This document shows, piece after piece, positions 17,026 through 26,409 of a stretch of 64,000 nucleotides of DNA. This DNA comes from JAHDDW01 sp964648795 (lineage in GTDB: Bacteria; Actinomycetota; Acidimicrobiia; Acidimicrobiales; SZUA-35). A program made the translations under genes and the position numbers. The notes beneath the pieces were generated by a model, which was not told the origin of the DNA, did not search any database, and worked only from the letters and a program-made list of their open reading frames with translations. The stretch's first letter is position 1, and each line of letters starts with the position of its first letter. The stretch lies in the NCBI GenBank assembly GCA_964648795.1, contig CAZYMB010000005.1, positions 62,001 through 126,000 of the forward strand, read 5' to 3'.

Positions 17026-19587
17026 GTGAACAATTTCCGCCTTAACCCACAAATTCAACCGCAGCACTACAAGCTTGATCTAGATCTTGATGTTGCCCAA
17101 GCAACCTTCGTCGGCTCCGTAGAAGTAACTATTACGGCCGAAAAACCAACCCAAGAACTCGTCCTTCATTGTCTAGATCTCGAGATCTCTGAAGCCTCCA
17201 TTGCTGACAACGATGCGAGAGTCGAGATTGACTCTTGGGCTATCGATACGACAAGCGAAACAGTTAAGTTTCAACTGACGAAGCCTCTCGAACCAGAAAC
17301 AGCACTAACTCTTGCGCTCACATTTTCTGGAAGCTTTAACTCGAAGCTCGTTGGCATCTACCTAAGCACCTTCAAAGACGAGGAGGGCAACGAACAACGT
17401 ATTGCCAGCACCCAGTTTGAAGCCCCACACGCTCGCCGAGCATTTCCCTGCTTCGATGAACCTGCTTTCAAAGCAACATATGAAATTAGCCTGACCGCAG
17501 ATAGCGAACTAGAGGCTATTTCGAATGGTCGTAAGCTTGAAACCGCAGAGGCGTCACATGGGCGAACCAAGCACAAGTTTGCTACCACCGTTCCGCTAAG
17601 CACTTACCTAATAGCGTTCGTTGTTGGGCCGCTAGAGATTAGTGACCCGATCGATGTTCGTGGCATCGAGGTACGAATCGCCTACCGCCCTGGTCGTGAA
17701 GGGCTCGATGCCTTTGCAAAGCGAGTTGCCGAGTTCTCACTCTCTTACCTGACTGACTACTTCGACATCAAATATCAGGGAGATAAGATAGACCTGATAG
17801 CGCTTCCTGATTTCGAGATGGGAGCTATGGAAAATCATGGCTGTATTACCTTTAGAGAAACTGCCCTTCTGGCAGACGAATCTAGGGCAACCCAGCCCGA
17901 GCTGGAGAGAACAGCCGACGTCATCGCCCATGAGCTGGCCCACATGTGGTTTGGCAACCTTGTAACAATGAAATGGTGGCACGGACTTTGGCTAAATGAA
18001 GCCTTTGCTACCTTTGCCGAGATGAAGGTCGTCGACGCTATGTTCCCCGAATGGGACCGCTGGGGAAGCTTTATGCGCTCGCGATCTGCCGCATTTGAAA
18101 CAGACGCCACCTCTTCTACTAGGCCAATCGAATTTAACGTTGAGTCACCGGCTGAAGCTGAAGCTATGTTCGACATCCTCACCTATGAAAAGGGCGCTTC
18201 GCTCGTGCGAATGCTAGAACAATACGTAGGAGAAGAGGCGTTCAGAGACGGACTCCGCCACTATATGGAGACCTTTAAGTTCTCAAATACTGACACTCCG
18301 GATCTATGGTCATCGATCGACTCCACGACAAACGGTGCCGCCTCAGCAATGATGGAAAGTTGGATCTTCACCCCAGGTTTCCCAAGCCTCGAATGTGTAA
18401 TCATCGAAGATAAACTTACCGTCAGCCAAAACCGCATCGACCTCGAGGGTGCTAATGCTTCAGACGGTAACCCTTCATGGGTAGTCCCGTTGAGCTACAA
18501 GGTAGTCGACGGTGAGAACTCCACGGTTAGTAAAGCCCTACTCGATAACAAGAGCGTAGAAATTGACCTCACAGGCGTTAACTACGACTGTGTAGTAGTT
18601 AACGCTGGCGGTGACGCATTCGCACGAGTTATATATTCTGAGGAAATGTTGGCTGATTGTGCTGGGAATCTCTCGTCACTAACCCACATCGAACGATACA
18701 ACTTGATAGATGACGCCTGGTACTCGGTCAAAGCTGGGCGTAGCTCTGCTGGAGCGTTTCTTAACCTCCTAGAGTCTTTCTCAGCTGAAGAGTCAAGGAT
18801 TGTCCTGGGTCGCATAATTACGGGTCTCTATGACCTCTCAGAGCTCCTTACAGAAAGCCAACTCGATGATTTCTCTTACATTGTGACTGACCTTCTGAGA
18901 CCAGCTCTCATTCGTATTGGAATGGCACCTGCTGAAGAGGAAGATCAATCCCTACGCCAACTTCGAGGTGAGCTAATTTCGACACTAGGTATTCTCGGCC
19001 AAGATCCCGAAGTACAGGCAGAAGCTGAGCGTACGCTCTCAGTCCTTGTTCGTGACCCGGAACTAGTAGAGCCTTCTATTGGGGCCGCTGCAATCTCAAT
19101 CGTCGCTCGAATTGGTGATGAATCGGATTTTGACCAATTTGTAGACTCATGGAAGTCAGCCTCAACTCCTCAGGAAGAACAAAGGTTTCTAGGAGCCCTT
19201 CCCCGATTCAAACAACCAGAGCTGCTGGATAGATTCTTTGATTTAATCTTGGAAAAGAAGATTAAATCTCAAACTGGTCCTTTCCTACTGCGAGCTGGCC
19301 TAGCTTCAAGGTCAAACCGAAACGCAACTTGGGAGTTCATAAAGGACAACTGGGCGTTCTTAACCGATTATTTCGGCGATGCTTCCTTAATACGAATGGT
19401 CGACGGAGTGACCAACCTAAACGCTTCGAGCGAAGAGGTCGCACAAGTACAGAAATTCCTTACCGACGCCAATCTTAGAGTTGGAGGAAAGACTCTGGAG
19501 CAAATATTCGAACGCCAGTCTGTGGCATTAAGTTTGCGTGAGCGTGAATCAGATCGTTTTAGTCAGCTAACGAAACAGAAAGACTAG
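17026..19587 (+). CDS. pepN: Aminopeptidase N (M1 family)
   Basis: Zinc aminopeptidase removing N-terminal residues from peptides. The 853-residue protein has the N-terminal beta domain, the exopeptidase signature GAMEN (about residue 266), the zinc site HELAH (about 303-307) with a downstream Glu in LNEAFATF, and the long helical C-terminal ERAP1-like domain. The GTG start follows GATCTGAGGC. It has no signal peptide, so it is cytoplasmic. The length is normal for actinobacterial PepN. Confidence 0.95.
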   Translation: MNNFRLNPQIQPQHYKLDLDLDVAQATFVGSVEVTITAEKPTQELVLHCLDLEISEASIADNDARVEIDSWAIDTTSETVKFQLTKPLEPETALTLALTFSGSFNSKLVGIYLSTFKDEEGNEQRIASTQFEAPHARRAFPCFDEPAFKATYEISLTADSELEAISNGRKLETAEASHGRTKHKFATTVPLSTYLIAFVVGPLEISDPIDVRGIEVRIAYRPGREGLDAFAKRVAEFSLSYLTDYFDIKYQGDKIDLIALPDFEMGAMENHGCITFRETALLADESRATQPELERTADVIAHELAHMWFGNLVTMKWWHGLWLNEAFATFAEMKVVDAMFPEWDRWGSFMRSRSAAFETDATSSTRPIEFNVESPAEAEAMFDILTYEKGASLVRMLEQYVGEEAFRDGLRHYMETFKFSNTDTPDLWSSIDSTTNGAASAMMESWIFTPGFPSLECVIIEDKLTVSQNRIDLEGANASDGNPSWVVPLSYKVVDGENSTVSKALLDNKSVEIDLTGVNYDCVVVNAGGDAFARVIYSEEMLADCAGNLSSLTHIERYNLIDDAWYSVKAGRSSAGAFLNLLESFSAEESRIVLGRIITGLYDLSELLTESQLDDFSYIVTDLLRPALIRIGMAPAEEEDQSLRQLRGELISTLGILGQDPEVQAEAERTLSVLVRDPELVEPSIGAAAISIVARIGDESDFDQFVDSWKSASTPQEEQRFLGALPRFKQPELLDRFFDLILEKKIKSQTGPFLLRAGLASRSNRNATWEFIKDNWAFLTDYFGDASLIRMVDGVTNLNASSEEVAQVQKFLTDANLRVGGKTLEQIFERQSVALSLRERESDRFSQLTKQKD

Positions 19588-19667
19588 CCATTAGCTCGCT
19601 TACACAGTCACTAATAGCCGCAGTAGCGATCTCGATAGTCTTACCAAGGGTTCGCTTTGGTCGTTAT

Positions 19668-20270
19668 GTGCTATATCCGTTTGCCTTACTAGGCACGTGG
19701 GCACACGAAACTGGTCACGGTCTAGCAGCAATTTTGGTCGGTGGTAAGTTTAAATCCTTAGAGCTCTACTCAAACCTTGGAGGCGTAGCTTACTCAACTG
19801 GCACTGCTAACCGCAAAACAGCATTCGTGGCTGCAGGCGGTCTTCTTGGTCCCGCAATTGTCGGTGCCATCGTCATCTTGTTTTCAGCACGTGAAGAACT
19901 AGCTCCCTGGGTCGTACTAGCGATTGCAATTTGTGTGGCATTCACTACAGTCCGCTGGGTAAGAAACCGATTCGGTTTCGCTGCAATGATCGCCATCTCC
20001 GTTGGCCTAGTTGGATCTACTATCTACGCCCCCGCTAATGTAAACATATTTCTGGGTCAGCTGATTGGCATCCAATTCTCCGTTGCCTGCTGGAATACTC
20101 TTGATTACATGTTCACAAAGCACTTTTACAACAATGGCCGCCTGACGAACTCCGATACTCAAGACATCTCTGAATCCATAGGGTTTCCCTACTGGTTTTG
20201 GGCATCTCTCATAAGTCTGGCAAGTGCCGGGCTACTTGGCCTCTCGTTCTATATTGCGTGGCTAAACTAG
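19668..20270 (+). CDS. M50B-like membrane metallopeptidase-fold protein; true start probably upstream
   Basis: A multi-pass membrane protein with HETGH near residue 14 of the GTG-started frame and GG residues after it, matching the peptidase M50B-like family. Proteolytic activity of that family is not established. The reading frame stays open from 19563, and the extra upstream residues (…SLIAAVAISIVLPRVRFGRY) form the hydrophobic helix expected before HExxH, yet contain no ATG, GTG or TTG. Either a rare start such as the ATT at 19590 is used or a base has been misread. About five helices follow. Located immediately after pepN. Confidence 0.7.
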   Translation: MLYPFALLGTWAHETGHGLAAILVGGKFKSLELYSNLGGVAYSTGTANRKTAFVAAGGLLGPAIVGAIVILFSAREELAPWVVLAIAICVAFTTVRWVRNRFGFAAMIAISVGLVGSTIYAPANVNIFLGQLIGIQFSVACWNTLDYMFTKHFYNNGRLTNSDTQDISESIGFPYWFWASLISLASAGLLGLSFYIAWLN

Positions 20271-20274
20271 TCAT

Positions 20275-20724
20275 ATGATTGAAGAACGAATACGTGAAGA
20301 AATGAAAACCGCCATGAAAGCTCGCGATAGTGAGCGCTTGAAAACCCTCCGTTCATTAGTCGGAGCTATCCAAGTCGAATCTGTGGCTGGCAAATCAGCT
20401 ACGGTCCTAGATGACAAAGCCGTTATGTCAGTCCTGAACTCTGAAGCAAAGAAGCGAAAAGAGTCGATAGTTGCATTCACTGAAGCTGATAGACCAGAAA
20501 TGGTTAAAGCTGAGGAGGCTGAGCTGGAGATCATCGCTGAGTTCTTACCAGAACCACTGAGCGAAGTTGAGTTAACCAGCATCGTCGATACCGTTATCAG
20601 TGAAAATAGCTTCTCATCCCCTGCTGATATGGGCAACACCATGAAGTTAGTTAACGCTCAGGTACAAGGCAGAGCTGACGGCAAAGCAGTAGCCGATTTG
20701 GTCAAATCTAAGCTTCTTGGCTAG
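20275..20724 (+). CDS. yqeY: GatB/YqeY domain protein
   Basis: A 149-residue, YqeY-type protein related to the tRNA-binding tail of the GatB amidotransferase subunit. It has the family's N-terminal helix with KTAMKARDSERLKTLRSL, a middle LEIIAEFLPEPLSE segment and a C-terminal ADGKAVADLVKSKLL. Its cellular role is not firmly established; a link to tRNA or translation is inferred from the fold. The ATG comes four bases after the previous stop. The TAG stop is shared with the convergent membrane-protein gene (CTAG, 20721-20724). Confidence 0.9.
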   Translation: MIEERIREEMKTAMKARDSERLKTLRSLVGAIQVESVAGKSATVLDDKAVMSVLNSEAKKRKESIVAFTEADRPEMVKAEEAELEIIAEFLPEPLSEVELTSIVDTVISENSFSSPADMGNTMKLVNAQVQGRADGKAVADLVKSKLLG

Positions 20725-21329
20725 GACTTACTAGCTGCGACTTGACTGAGAGCAGGCATTGGTGGACGCTCATGTCCTGACCGTACATCAACAACAGTTG
20801 CTGGCTGAGGTGCTTCGATAAATCTGTCCAGTAGCGGTTCGGCTGCTAAGAGCATAACTGCGATCAATCCATAGCTCAGAGCTTGCTGATCAGCAAATGC
20901 TGCAACGGACGTACCCGCTCCTAAAAGAGCCATTGAAATCGCCCCTGTCATCCCAACTGGATTCTCCTCTAGCCAGGCAATCAAGCCAATTATCGTCGCC
21001 AGAACAACTAGTGTGGCCGGCACAACCCAGTCTTGGCGAACCGCAAAGGCTATGACACCACATGCGGGCAGGGCCCCTATTAGCACTCGACTATACATTG
21101 CAACTGCTGCTTTGGGATGCCTTTGTCGGGCCATGTCTACAGCTCGCCACGCAACAAGTGGACCCAGGATTGCCCAAAGCAGACGATTAAAAGGATGTGT
21201 TGGGATTAGGAGAAGGTGCAATATGGCCGCAACAGCAAACAGGTAACCAAAAAGGGACAAGGCAAAGCCTTGCCTGCTTGCATACAGGTTAACTTCGGTG
21301 TCTAACTGCTTATCAGATTCGTAAGACAT
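20721..21329 (-). CDS. Multi-pass membrane protein, unknown function
   Basis: A 202-residue protein with about five or six hydrophobic helices between residues 18 and 165, a short acidic N-terminus and a polar C-terminal tail (about 170-202). I recognise no family motif. It converges with yqeY and shares stop-codon bases with it. Upstream, 82 bp separate it from the stop of another membrane-anchored protein gene on the same strand, so co-transcription is possible. Confidence 0.6.
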   Translation of the reverse strand: MSYESDKQLDTEVNLYASRQGFALSLFGYLFAVAAILHLLLIPTHPFNRLLWAILGPLVAWRAVDMARQRHPKAAVAMYSRVLIGALPACGVIAFAVRQDWVVPATLVVLATIIGLIAWLEENPVGMTGAISMALLGAGTSVAAFADQQALSYGLIAVMLLAAEPLLDRFIEAPQPATVVDVRSGHERPPMPALSQVAASKS

Positions 21330-21411
21330 TAGAGCGCGCTCCCATGAAAGAGATCTTAGTGTCTGAGTTTAAGTTATTCGGGGATATCGGCTACAGAGGC
21401 CGAATCGGAAT

Positions 21412-22647
21412 TCAGTCGCTACTGTTCGGGAGTTGCGGCTTCTGAGACTGGCTCGACTGATATAGAACCTTAGGGGCAGGAGTGTGAGTTGATTCATCGA
21501 ACAGCTCTACAGGTCCCAAATCGAGTTGAGGATCTTGTGTGCCCGGCACCCCTCCAGCTTTAATTAGCTTTCGGAGCTCGTTGGAGGTAAACGCTACGTA
21601 AACCATAGTGCGAACGTCGGAGTCGGTGATCTCACCCTCTGAAGTCAGCATTTCTTGATCGAGCAGCGTGTTGACAACCGTCATCTCACCAAGCTTGATT
21701 GCTTCTTCTAGGCTCGAGTCAAACTCAGAATCATCACTGCCACGTAGATCAATTACTTCTCGTAGGTCTACAACCTCTGGAGTTGCTTTTACGGGCTCGA
21801 CACTCAAGTCGATCAAAGACGCTTCTGAAGGATCCTCAGTAGTTTCTAGATCCTCCAGATCCTCCACCCCTGAATACGGCAGAGTCTCAGCAGAAGCCTG
21901 CGAATTGAAGGCTGGGAGTGAACAAGTCTCGCCTGCAGTTGTAGACGCTCCGACTTGACCGTGAACATCGATAATCGAAGCTTCTTCTGCTACCTCAGTT
22001 GCTGTGTCGACAGCTTGAACTTCTTCCACTTCAGCTAATGGCGGCTCAACGTTCGGTTCAGGGACAACAGCATCAGAACCAGGCTCTTGTGACACAGGTT
22101 CTGCTGCGAAGTCATCTTGAGCTATCGCCACATCATCTGCGACTACTGGCTTGCCCGTATCCGGCCATGCAAACTGATCGTTAGTAGTTTCAACTGGATT
22201 ATCGTCAGCTATTGCAACGAGGTCATCATTGTTGGACCAGGTTGGGCTTGAGGCTATTGGCTCGCCTTCGTCTAAGTCGCTGAGAGACTCTCTAAGTTCT
22301 TCGAGTTCTGCCAAGTCATAGCCAACAGACCCTGATCCTCCGTAGGAAGCACCAACAACTTCAAGTTCTCGTTTATCAACTGTCGTTTGACCTAGATCGT
22401 TGAGATAGTCAGATTTTTCATCAGAAGCAAAGATGTCACTTCTTCCACGCTTCGATGACTGAGCTGAAGATTTACTTGCCTGGAGGCGAAGATCGCTGAC
22501 CACATAGAGACCCAACGCTGCAACAACGACTGCCGTTAAGAAGCGAACAAATAGCTGATCGCCCTCTGCAACCGCACCTGCAACAATAACCCCCAAAGCA
22601 CCCACTGCTATGAGCACAAACAATCCACCAAGAATACGCTTTGTCAA
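21412..22647 (-). CDS. Membrane protein with long acidic disordered cytoplasmic region
   Basis: The TTG at 22647 is preceded by GGGAGGTCCGGAGAG and gives a 411-residue protein; the frame also opens at an ATG at 22710 without a good ribosome site. Two transmembrane helices (about 7-29 and 36-55) are followed by about 270 residues of low-complexity Asp/Glu/Val/Ala-rich sequence, then a short ordered segment (about 315-370, EEAIKLGEMTVVNTLL and DVRTMVYVAFTSNELRKLI) and a polar tail. I recognise no family; the architecture suggests a membrane-tethered scaffold. Confidence 0.55.
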   Translation of the reverse strand: MTKRILGGLFVLIAVGALGVIVAGAVAEGDQLFVRFLTAVVVAALGLYVVSDLRLQASKSSAQSSKRGRSDIFASDEKSDYLNDLGQTTVDKRELEVVGASYGGSGSVGYDLAELEELRESLSDLDEGEPIASSPTWSNNDDLVAIADDNPVETTNDQFAWPDTGKPVVADDVAIAQDDFAAEPVSQEPGSDAVVPEPNVEPPLAEVEEVQAVDTATEVAEEASIIDVHGQVGASTTAGETCSLPAFNSQASAETLPYSGVEDLEDLETTEDPSEASLIDLSVEPVKATPEVVDLREVIDLRGSDDSEFDSSLEEAIKLGEMTVVNTLLDQEMLTSEGEITDSDVRTMVYVAFTSNELRKLIKAGGVPGTQDPQLDLGPVELFDESTHTPAPKVLYQSSQSQKPQLPNSSD

Positions 22648-23012
22648 CTCTCCGGACCTCCCTATATATGCAGAATAGGAGGGATTTCTGCAGCTTGCAT
22701 CATCAAACAATTAGGGCGAATCTTGCTGTTTATTGCTGCTGTTTCTCGTGCCTTGGACTACCTTGTTGCGGCATCCAAGGTTACCCAGCTTAAATCGCCC
22801 TACAAATAAGCAAGAACTCTGGTTCAGGCTGTTTAATACTGCGGATGGCCCAACAAAAGTTTTTTGGAAAAATATCGGCCCCAAGGAAAAAATTACCCGT
22901 ACCAACCATTTGGCTAGCTACCAACCTCTGACTAGTGCCAGCGACCTAGATCTTTATTTAGTCTAGACCCCCTGGTATCCTTGGAGTTAACAAGACAAGA
23001 AGGCGGGCTCTT
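22648..23012. other. 365-bp divergent intergenic region with nested inverted repeats
   Basis: No supported gene: short open frames on both strands lack codon character and ribosome sites. An outer inverted repeat TAGGGCGA (22712-22719) / TCGCCCTA (22795-22802) encloses an inner one, CCTTGGA / TCCAAGG (about 22751-22780), so a 91-nt folded RNA or a complex operator is possible. A small hairpin with arms GCAGAA (22670-22675) and TTCTGC (22686-22691) lies next to the start of the minus-strand gene. I could not match any of this to a tRNA, SRP RNA or known riboswitch. Confidence 0.4.
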
Positions 23013-24149
23013 GTGTCTAAATCTAAGTTTGAGATATCTGAAACTAACAATAGGATGTTGAGACGCGTGTTCAGTAAGATTCGTTTCTCAACCCTCATGG
23101 CAATGACTGCCGTCTTGGCAATATCTGGAGTCGCTGCTGCTCAGAGTGACCTGGCGGATGAGTTCCGCCAACAAGCTGATCGAGAAGATGCGATCATCGC
23201 CGAGCTAGATACCCTCACCCAGGAACTCCAGCAAGTTCAGTCTGATCTGGAAAATGCACGTCGCCTAGTTAACAAGAGCGAGCTCACCATCGAAGAAACG
23301 GAAGAACAAAAGGTTCTTATTGATGCTCAAATCCGAGAACTCTCACTAGAACTTGAAGACGCAGCTATCGAAGGTTATGTACTCTCAGATCAGAACCGCG
23401 GAAGCCTAGACGCAGCTTCGGTAACAGATCGCATCAGAGCAGAAAACCTACTTAGCGGAGTACAAACAACTCGTGCCGAACTTATTGCCGAACTGGAAGG
23501 CTTAACGCAGCAACGCCAACTCGTGGACTTCTCTTTGGAAAGAGCTAAACAAATCCGCTTAGACAATATTGCTGTTCAAGAAGACCGTGAAGCAGTACTG
23601 ATTGATCAACGCGAAAGGCAGAATCAGCTCTACTCTCAGGTTCAAACACGACTAGACGACCTACAAGCCGAAGCAATTGCATCGGCCCAACTTGATGACG
23701 AACTACGGGCGTTAATTGAAGAACGTCAGGGCTTTGCTCTCGCAAATGACGGAGAGCTAAGCAACCCCCTCGGAGCTAGCCGAACGACTTCACCATTCGG
23801 TTACCGCATCCACCCAATCTACGGAACCTCTAGACTGCATGCGGGAATCGACCTCTGCCCAGCTTCGGGTGCTTGTTCTGGCGCTCCAATAACTTCAGCC
23901 GGTCCTGGGCGAGTCATCTTCGCTGGAGTTCAAAGTGGTTACGGAAATACAGTCATCGTCGATCACGGCGAAGGAATAACTACCCTATATGCTCACCTCT
24001 CATCAATTCAGGTACGCAACGGGCAAGACCTACTAGGACTTGAGCGAGTTGGACTTGTAGGCGCCAGCGGTAACGTAACTGGCGCTCACCTTCACTTTGA
24101 AGTACGTGACAACGGCAGCCCAACTGACCCTTGGGCTCACATTGGCTAA
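23013..24149 (+). CDS. M23 peptidoglycan endopeptidase with N-terminal coiled coil (EnvC-like)
   Basis: A secreted cell-wall hydrolase or amidase activator. The GTG start gives 378 residues: a basic N-terminus and signal/anchor helix (about 24-43), a long coiled coil (about 45-245) and a C-terminal M23 LytM domain (about 255-378). The zinc ligands are present in SRLHAGIDLC and HLHFEV, so the peptidase may be active, unlike EnvC itself, which is degenerate. The coiled coil plus LytM layout resembles proteins that work with FtsEX in division. It shares stop bases with the convergent downstream gene (CTAA, 24146-24149). Confidence 0.85.
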   Translation: MSKSKFEISETNNRMLRRVFSKIRFSTLMAMTAVLAISGVAAAQSDLADEFRQQADREDAIIAELDTLTQELQQVQSDLENARRLVNKSELTIEETEEQKVLIDAQIRELSLELEDAAIEGYVLSDQNRGSLDAASVTDRIRAENLLSGVQTTRAELIAELEGLTQQRQLVDFSLERAKQIRLDNIAVQEDREAVLIDQRERQNQLYSQVQTRLDDLQAEAIASAQLDDELRALIEERQGFALANDGELSNPLGASRTTSPFGYRIHPIYGTSRLHAGIDLCPASGACSGAPITSAGPGRVIFAGVQSGYGNTVIVDHGEGITTLYAHLSSIQVRNGQDLLGLERVGLVGASGNVTGAHLHFEVRDNGSPTDPWAHIG

Positions 24150-24634
24150 GAGGCTCTAAGCCTCTTACGTCTATTAGACTCAGCCGTTAGAACGCTGTGA
24201 TCTGCAGGCACAAATGCTGGCTTGGGACGCCTCACACTTTGTCCGCGTGGCGGAATTAGGCTTGCCAGTCTCACCCTCTCATCAGGATCTAGAGTCGGCC
24301 TCGCCTCAGGCTCGACAATGAGCGCTGGTTCTAGAACCACTGGAGCAACAGGGTCCGGAACAATTTGTTCGATTTCTAAATCGTCAGCAATTAGCTGCCT
24401 CCCAACAACAAAAGCCCGAACATAAGCCCAAAGTGTCAACAAAGTGCTAGTACCAAGCACTACGATAGCGAAGCCTCGCAAAGCAATCGCTGCAAAGATG
24501 GCATACACAGTACTGAGAGTCAGCCCAATTAGAACTTGGCGCCGTTTCTCAAATACTGTCTGTGAACGCCAACTAAACAAATGTGACCACCTAGGAAACG
24601 CCAGAGTCTTTCCGAGATTGGGCGCTAAGGACAT
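24146..24634 (-). CDS. Two-helix membrane protein, unknown function
   Basis: From the ATG at 24634 the product has 162 residues; a GTG at 24649 adds five. Two hydrophobic helices (about 35-58 and 60-82) are followed by a basic/acidic cytoplasmic tail rich in Pro, Arg and Glu. No recognised family. Its start lies inside the 3' end of moaC (overlap of about 44 bp), so it is probably translated by coupling to moaC, but nothing in the sequence ties it to molybdenum cofactor synthesis. Confidence 0.55.
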   Translation of the reverse strand: MSLAPNLGKTLAFPRWSHLFSWRSQTVFEKRRQVLIGLTLSTVYAIFAAIALRGFAIVVLGTSTLLTLWAYVRAFVVGRQLIADDLEIEQIVPDPVAPVVLEPALIVEPEARPTLDPDERVRLASLIPPRGQSVRRPKPAFVPADHSVLTAESNRRKRLRAS

Positions 24635-25139
24635 CGCTACGGTCACCACTTTGCGCTACGTCTTTGTCACGCCTGTAAACTCCAGCTTTTCCACCGGTCT
24701 TTTCCCACAATGCAATCTCTCCGATAACAATGTTTCGATCGACTGACTTACACATGTCATAGATTGTGAGCGATGCAACAGAGCAGGCCGTGAGGGCCTC
24801 CATCTCTACTCCGGTTCTTCCAACGCTGTCGACAGTCGCCTCAACTTCGATGTAATCGTCTTTAAGGTCAAAGCTGATTGTGATAGCTCCGATCAAGACA
24901 GTGTGACAAAGTGGAAGCAACCCAGAAGTGTTCTTTGCTGCCTGGATACCAGCGATTCTCGCTACTGAGATAACGTCGCCTTTGTTAACAGCACCTTTGG
25001 CAACTAGAGAAGTTGTTTCAGGGCTCATATAAACACGTGATCGAGCCAGTGCCCGGCGGTGTGTTGGTTCTTTCGGTGAAACATCCACCATTCGAGCACG
25101 ACCCAACGGGTCTATGTGGGTCAATTCGCGTTCTGTCAT
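24591..25139 (-). CDS. moaC: Cyclic pyranopterin monophosphate synthase
   Basis: Second step of molybdenum cofactor synthesis, forming cPMP from the product of MoaA. Family segments are present: THIDPLGRARMVDVSPKEPT, LLPLCHTVLIGAITISF (catalytic-site region) and GVEMEALTACSVASLTIYDM. At 182 residues it is slightly longer than usual because of a polar tail after YRRD. It lies 64 bp downstream of moeA on the same strand. MoaA, MoaB, MoaD and MoaE are not in this window. Confidence 0.94.
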   Translation of the reverse strand: MTERELTHIDPLGRARMVDVSPKEPTHRRALARSRVYMSPETTSLVAKGAVNKGDVISVARIAGIQAAKNTSGLLPLCHTVLIGAITISFDLKDDYIEVEATVDSVGRTGVEMEALTACSVASLTIYDMCKSVDRNIVIGEIALWEKTGGKAGVYRRDKDVAQSGDRSDVLSAQSRKDSGVS

Positions 25140-25203
25140 ATCTACAAATCTAGACCAAGTCGCCTATCCACGCAGGCATCTTTTTCGATCCAAGTAATCG
25201 TCT

Positions 25204-26409
25204 CTAGAGGCCTGAACCAAACTTATGAACTCTAACCTGCTCGCCCACAACGTAGTCCCTTGGCTCGCCGAGCTCAACTAGGCAATTGGCAGTTGCATAT
25301 GAGTTGATCTGATGGGATGAGTCTTCCCCAAATAATTCGACGATCAAGCCGCCATCGAAATCAAGCCTTCCAGCTCGATAGTGAACTTTATCGTCACTAT
25401 TCTTGGAGGTAGCTGACCTCAGCTCTGCTGTAATTGACTTAGAGCCATCGATTCCTCTAGAACGATCCAGATAAGTCCGGACAATTAAAGTAAAACTGAC
25501 TAAGGCACTAACAGGGTTCCCTGGAAGGCCGAAATACGCAATATCTGAAATCTCTCCAAAGACGAGTGGCTTCGCAGGCTTAATGGCAACTTGATACCAA
25601 CCCAAATTGTTGTCAGGCTCCATCGCCAAAGCCTTCACATAATCGTGGCGCCCCATACTTACTCCGCCTGTAGATATAACAGCGCTAGCACCGTTGTCTT
25701 TGGCTCTCTCAATTAGGGCTAGCACTGAGTCTTGATCGTCAGGCACTATTCCTAAGTCCACCACTTCGCAGTCCGAGGCTTCGAGTAGCTCTCTGAGAAG
25801 GGTTCTGTTTACATCTCTAATCTGAGCTCCGGTGGGCACTTCGTCAGGTGCAACGAGTTCTAGCCCAGTCGACGCAATGGCAACTTTGGTCTTTGGATGA
25901 ACCAGAACTTCTGTAACCCCAAGTGACTGAAGAGAAGCCGCACCTGCGGGAGTCAACACTGTGTTTGATTCGACAACTAGCTGACCCTGGGTTATTGCAC
26001 TGCCAACCTCACGGATATAAGCGCCCTCAGGAACTTGGACTTGAATGTGGACTAGGTCTCCAGCGATATCAGAGTCTTCGACCATTACGCATGTATCTGC
26101 TCCAGCCGGTACTGGAGCCCCAGTCATTATTGGTGCTGCCTCGCCCGAATTTAGCTCCTTACCCTCCTGACCAGCCGCTATCTCATCTACTAGTAACAGT
26201 TCACTGGGTTTTGCTGGGCTCGAGCCCGCAACATCGGCTGAACGCACTGCGAATCCATCTACCGAGCTAACTCTGAATGCTGGAACATGTTCTGGAGCGT
26301 CATATGAACTAGCCAATCGCCGTCCTACTGCCTCAACAACTGGGGTCAACTCAGGGTCTCCTTGAGTTATATTTAGATGCTTACTTAAGAGCTCGGTAAG
26401 GTCAATCAC
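25204..26409 (-). CDS. moeA: Molybdopterin molybdenumtransferase
   Basis: Inserts molybdate into adenylylated molybdopterin, the last general step of molybdenum cofactor synthesis. The 401-residue protein has the MoeA N-terminal domains (AFRVSSVDGFAVR, APIMTGAPVPAGADTCVMVED), the MoCF-binding core (STGGVSMGRHDYVK, GLPGNPVSALVSF) and a C-terminal beta domain. It starts at GTG. It is first of the moeA–moaC–membrane protein run and diverges from an acidic lipoprotein gene across 272 bp carrying inverted repeats. Confidence 0.95.
   Translation of the reverse strand: MIDLTELLSKHLNITQGDPELTPVVEAVGRRLASSYDAPEHVPAFRVSSVDGFAVRSADVAGSSPAKPSELLLVDEIAAGQEGKELNSGEAAPIMTGAPVPAGADTCVMVEDSDIAGDLVHIQVQVPEGAYIREVGSAITQGQLVVESNTVLTPAGAASLQSLGVTEVLVHPKTKVAIASTGLELVAPDEVPTGAQIRDVNRTLLRELLEASDCEVVDLGIVPDDQDSVLALIERAKDNGASAVISTGGVSMGRHDYVKALAMEPDNNLGWYQVAIKPAKPLVFGEISDIAYFGLPGNPVSALVSFTLIVRTYLDRSRGIDGSKSITAELRSATSKNSDDKVHYRAGRLDFDGGLIVELFGEDSSHQINSYATANCLVELGEPRDYVVGEQVRVHKFGSGL

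Noticed and set aside
22711..22966. Short open frames on both strands in the 22.7-23.0 kb gap
   Set aside because: No ribosome site, no conserved features, and they overlap inverted repeats; treated as non-coding.
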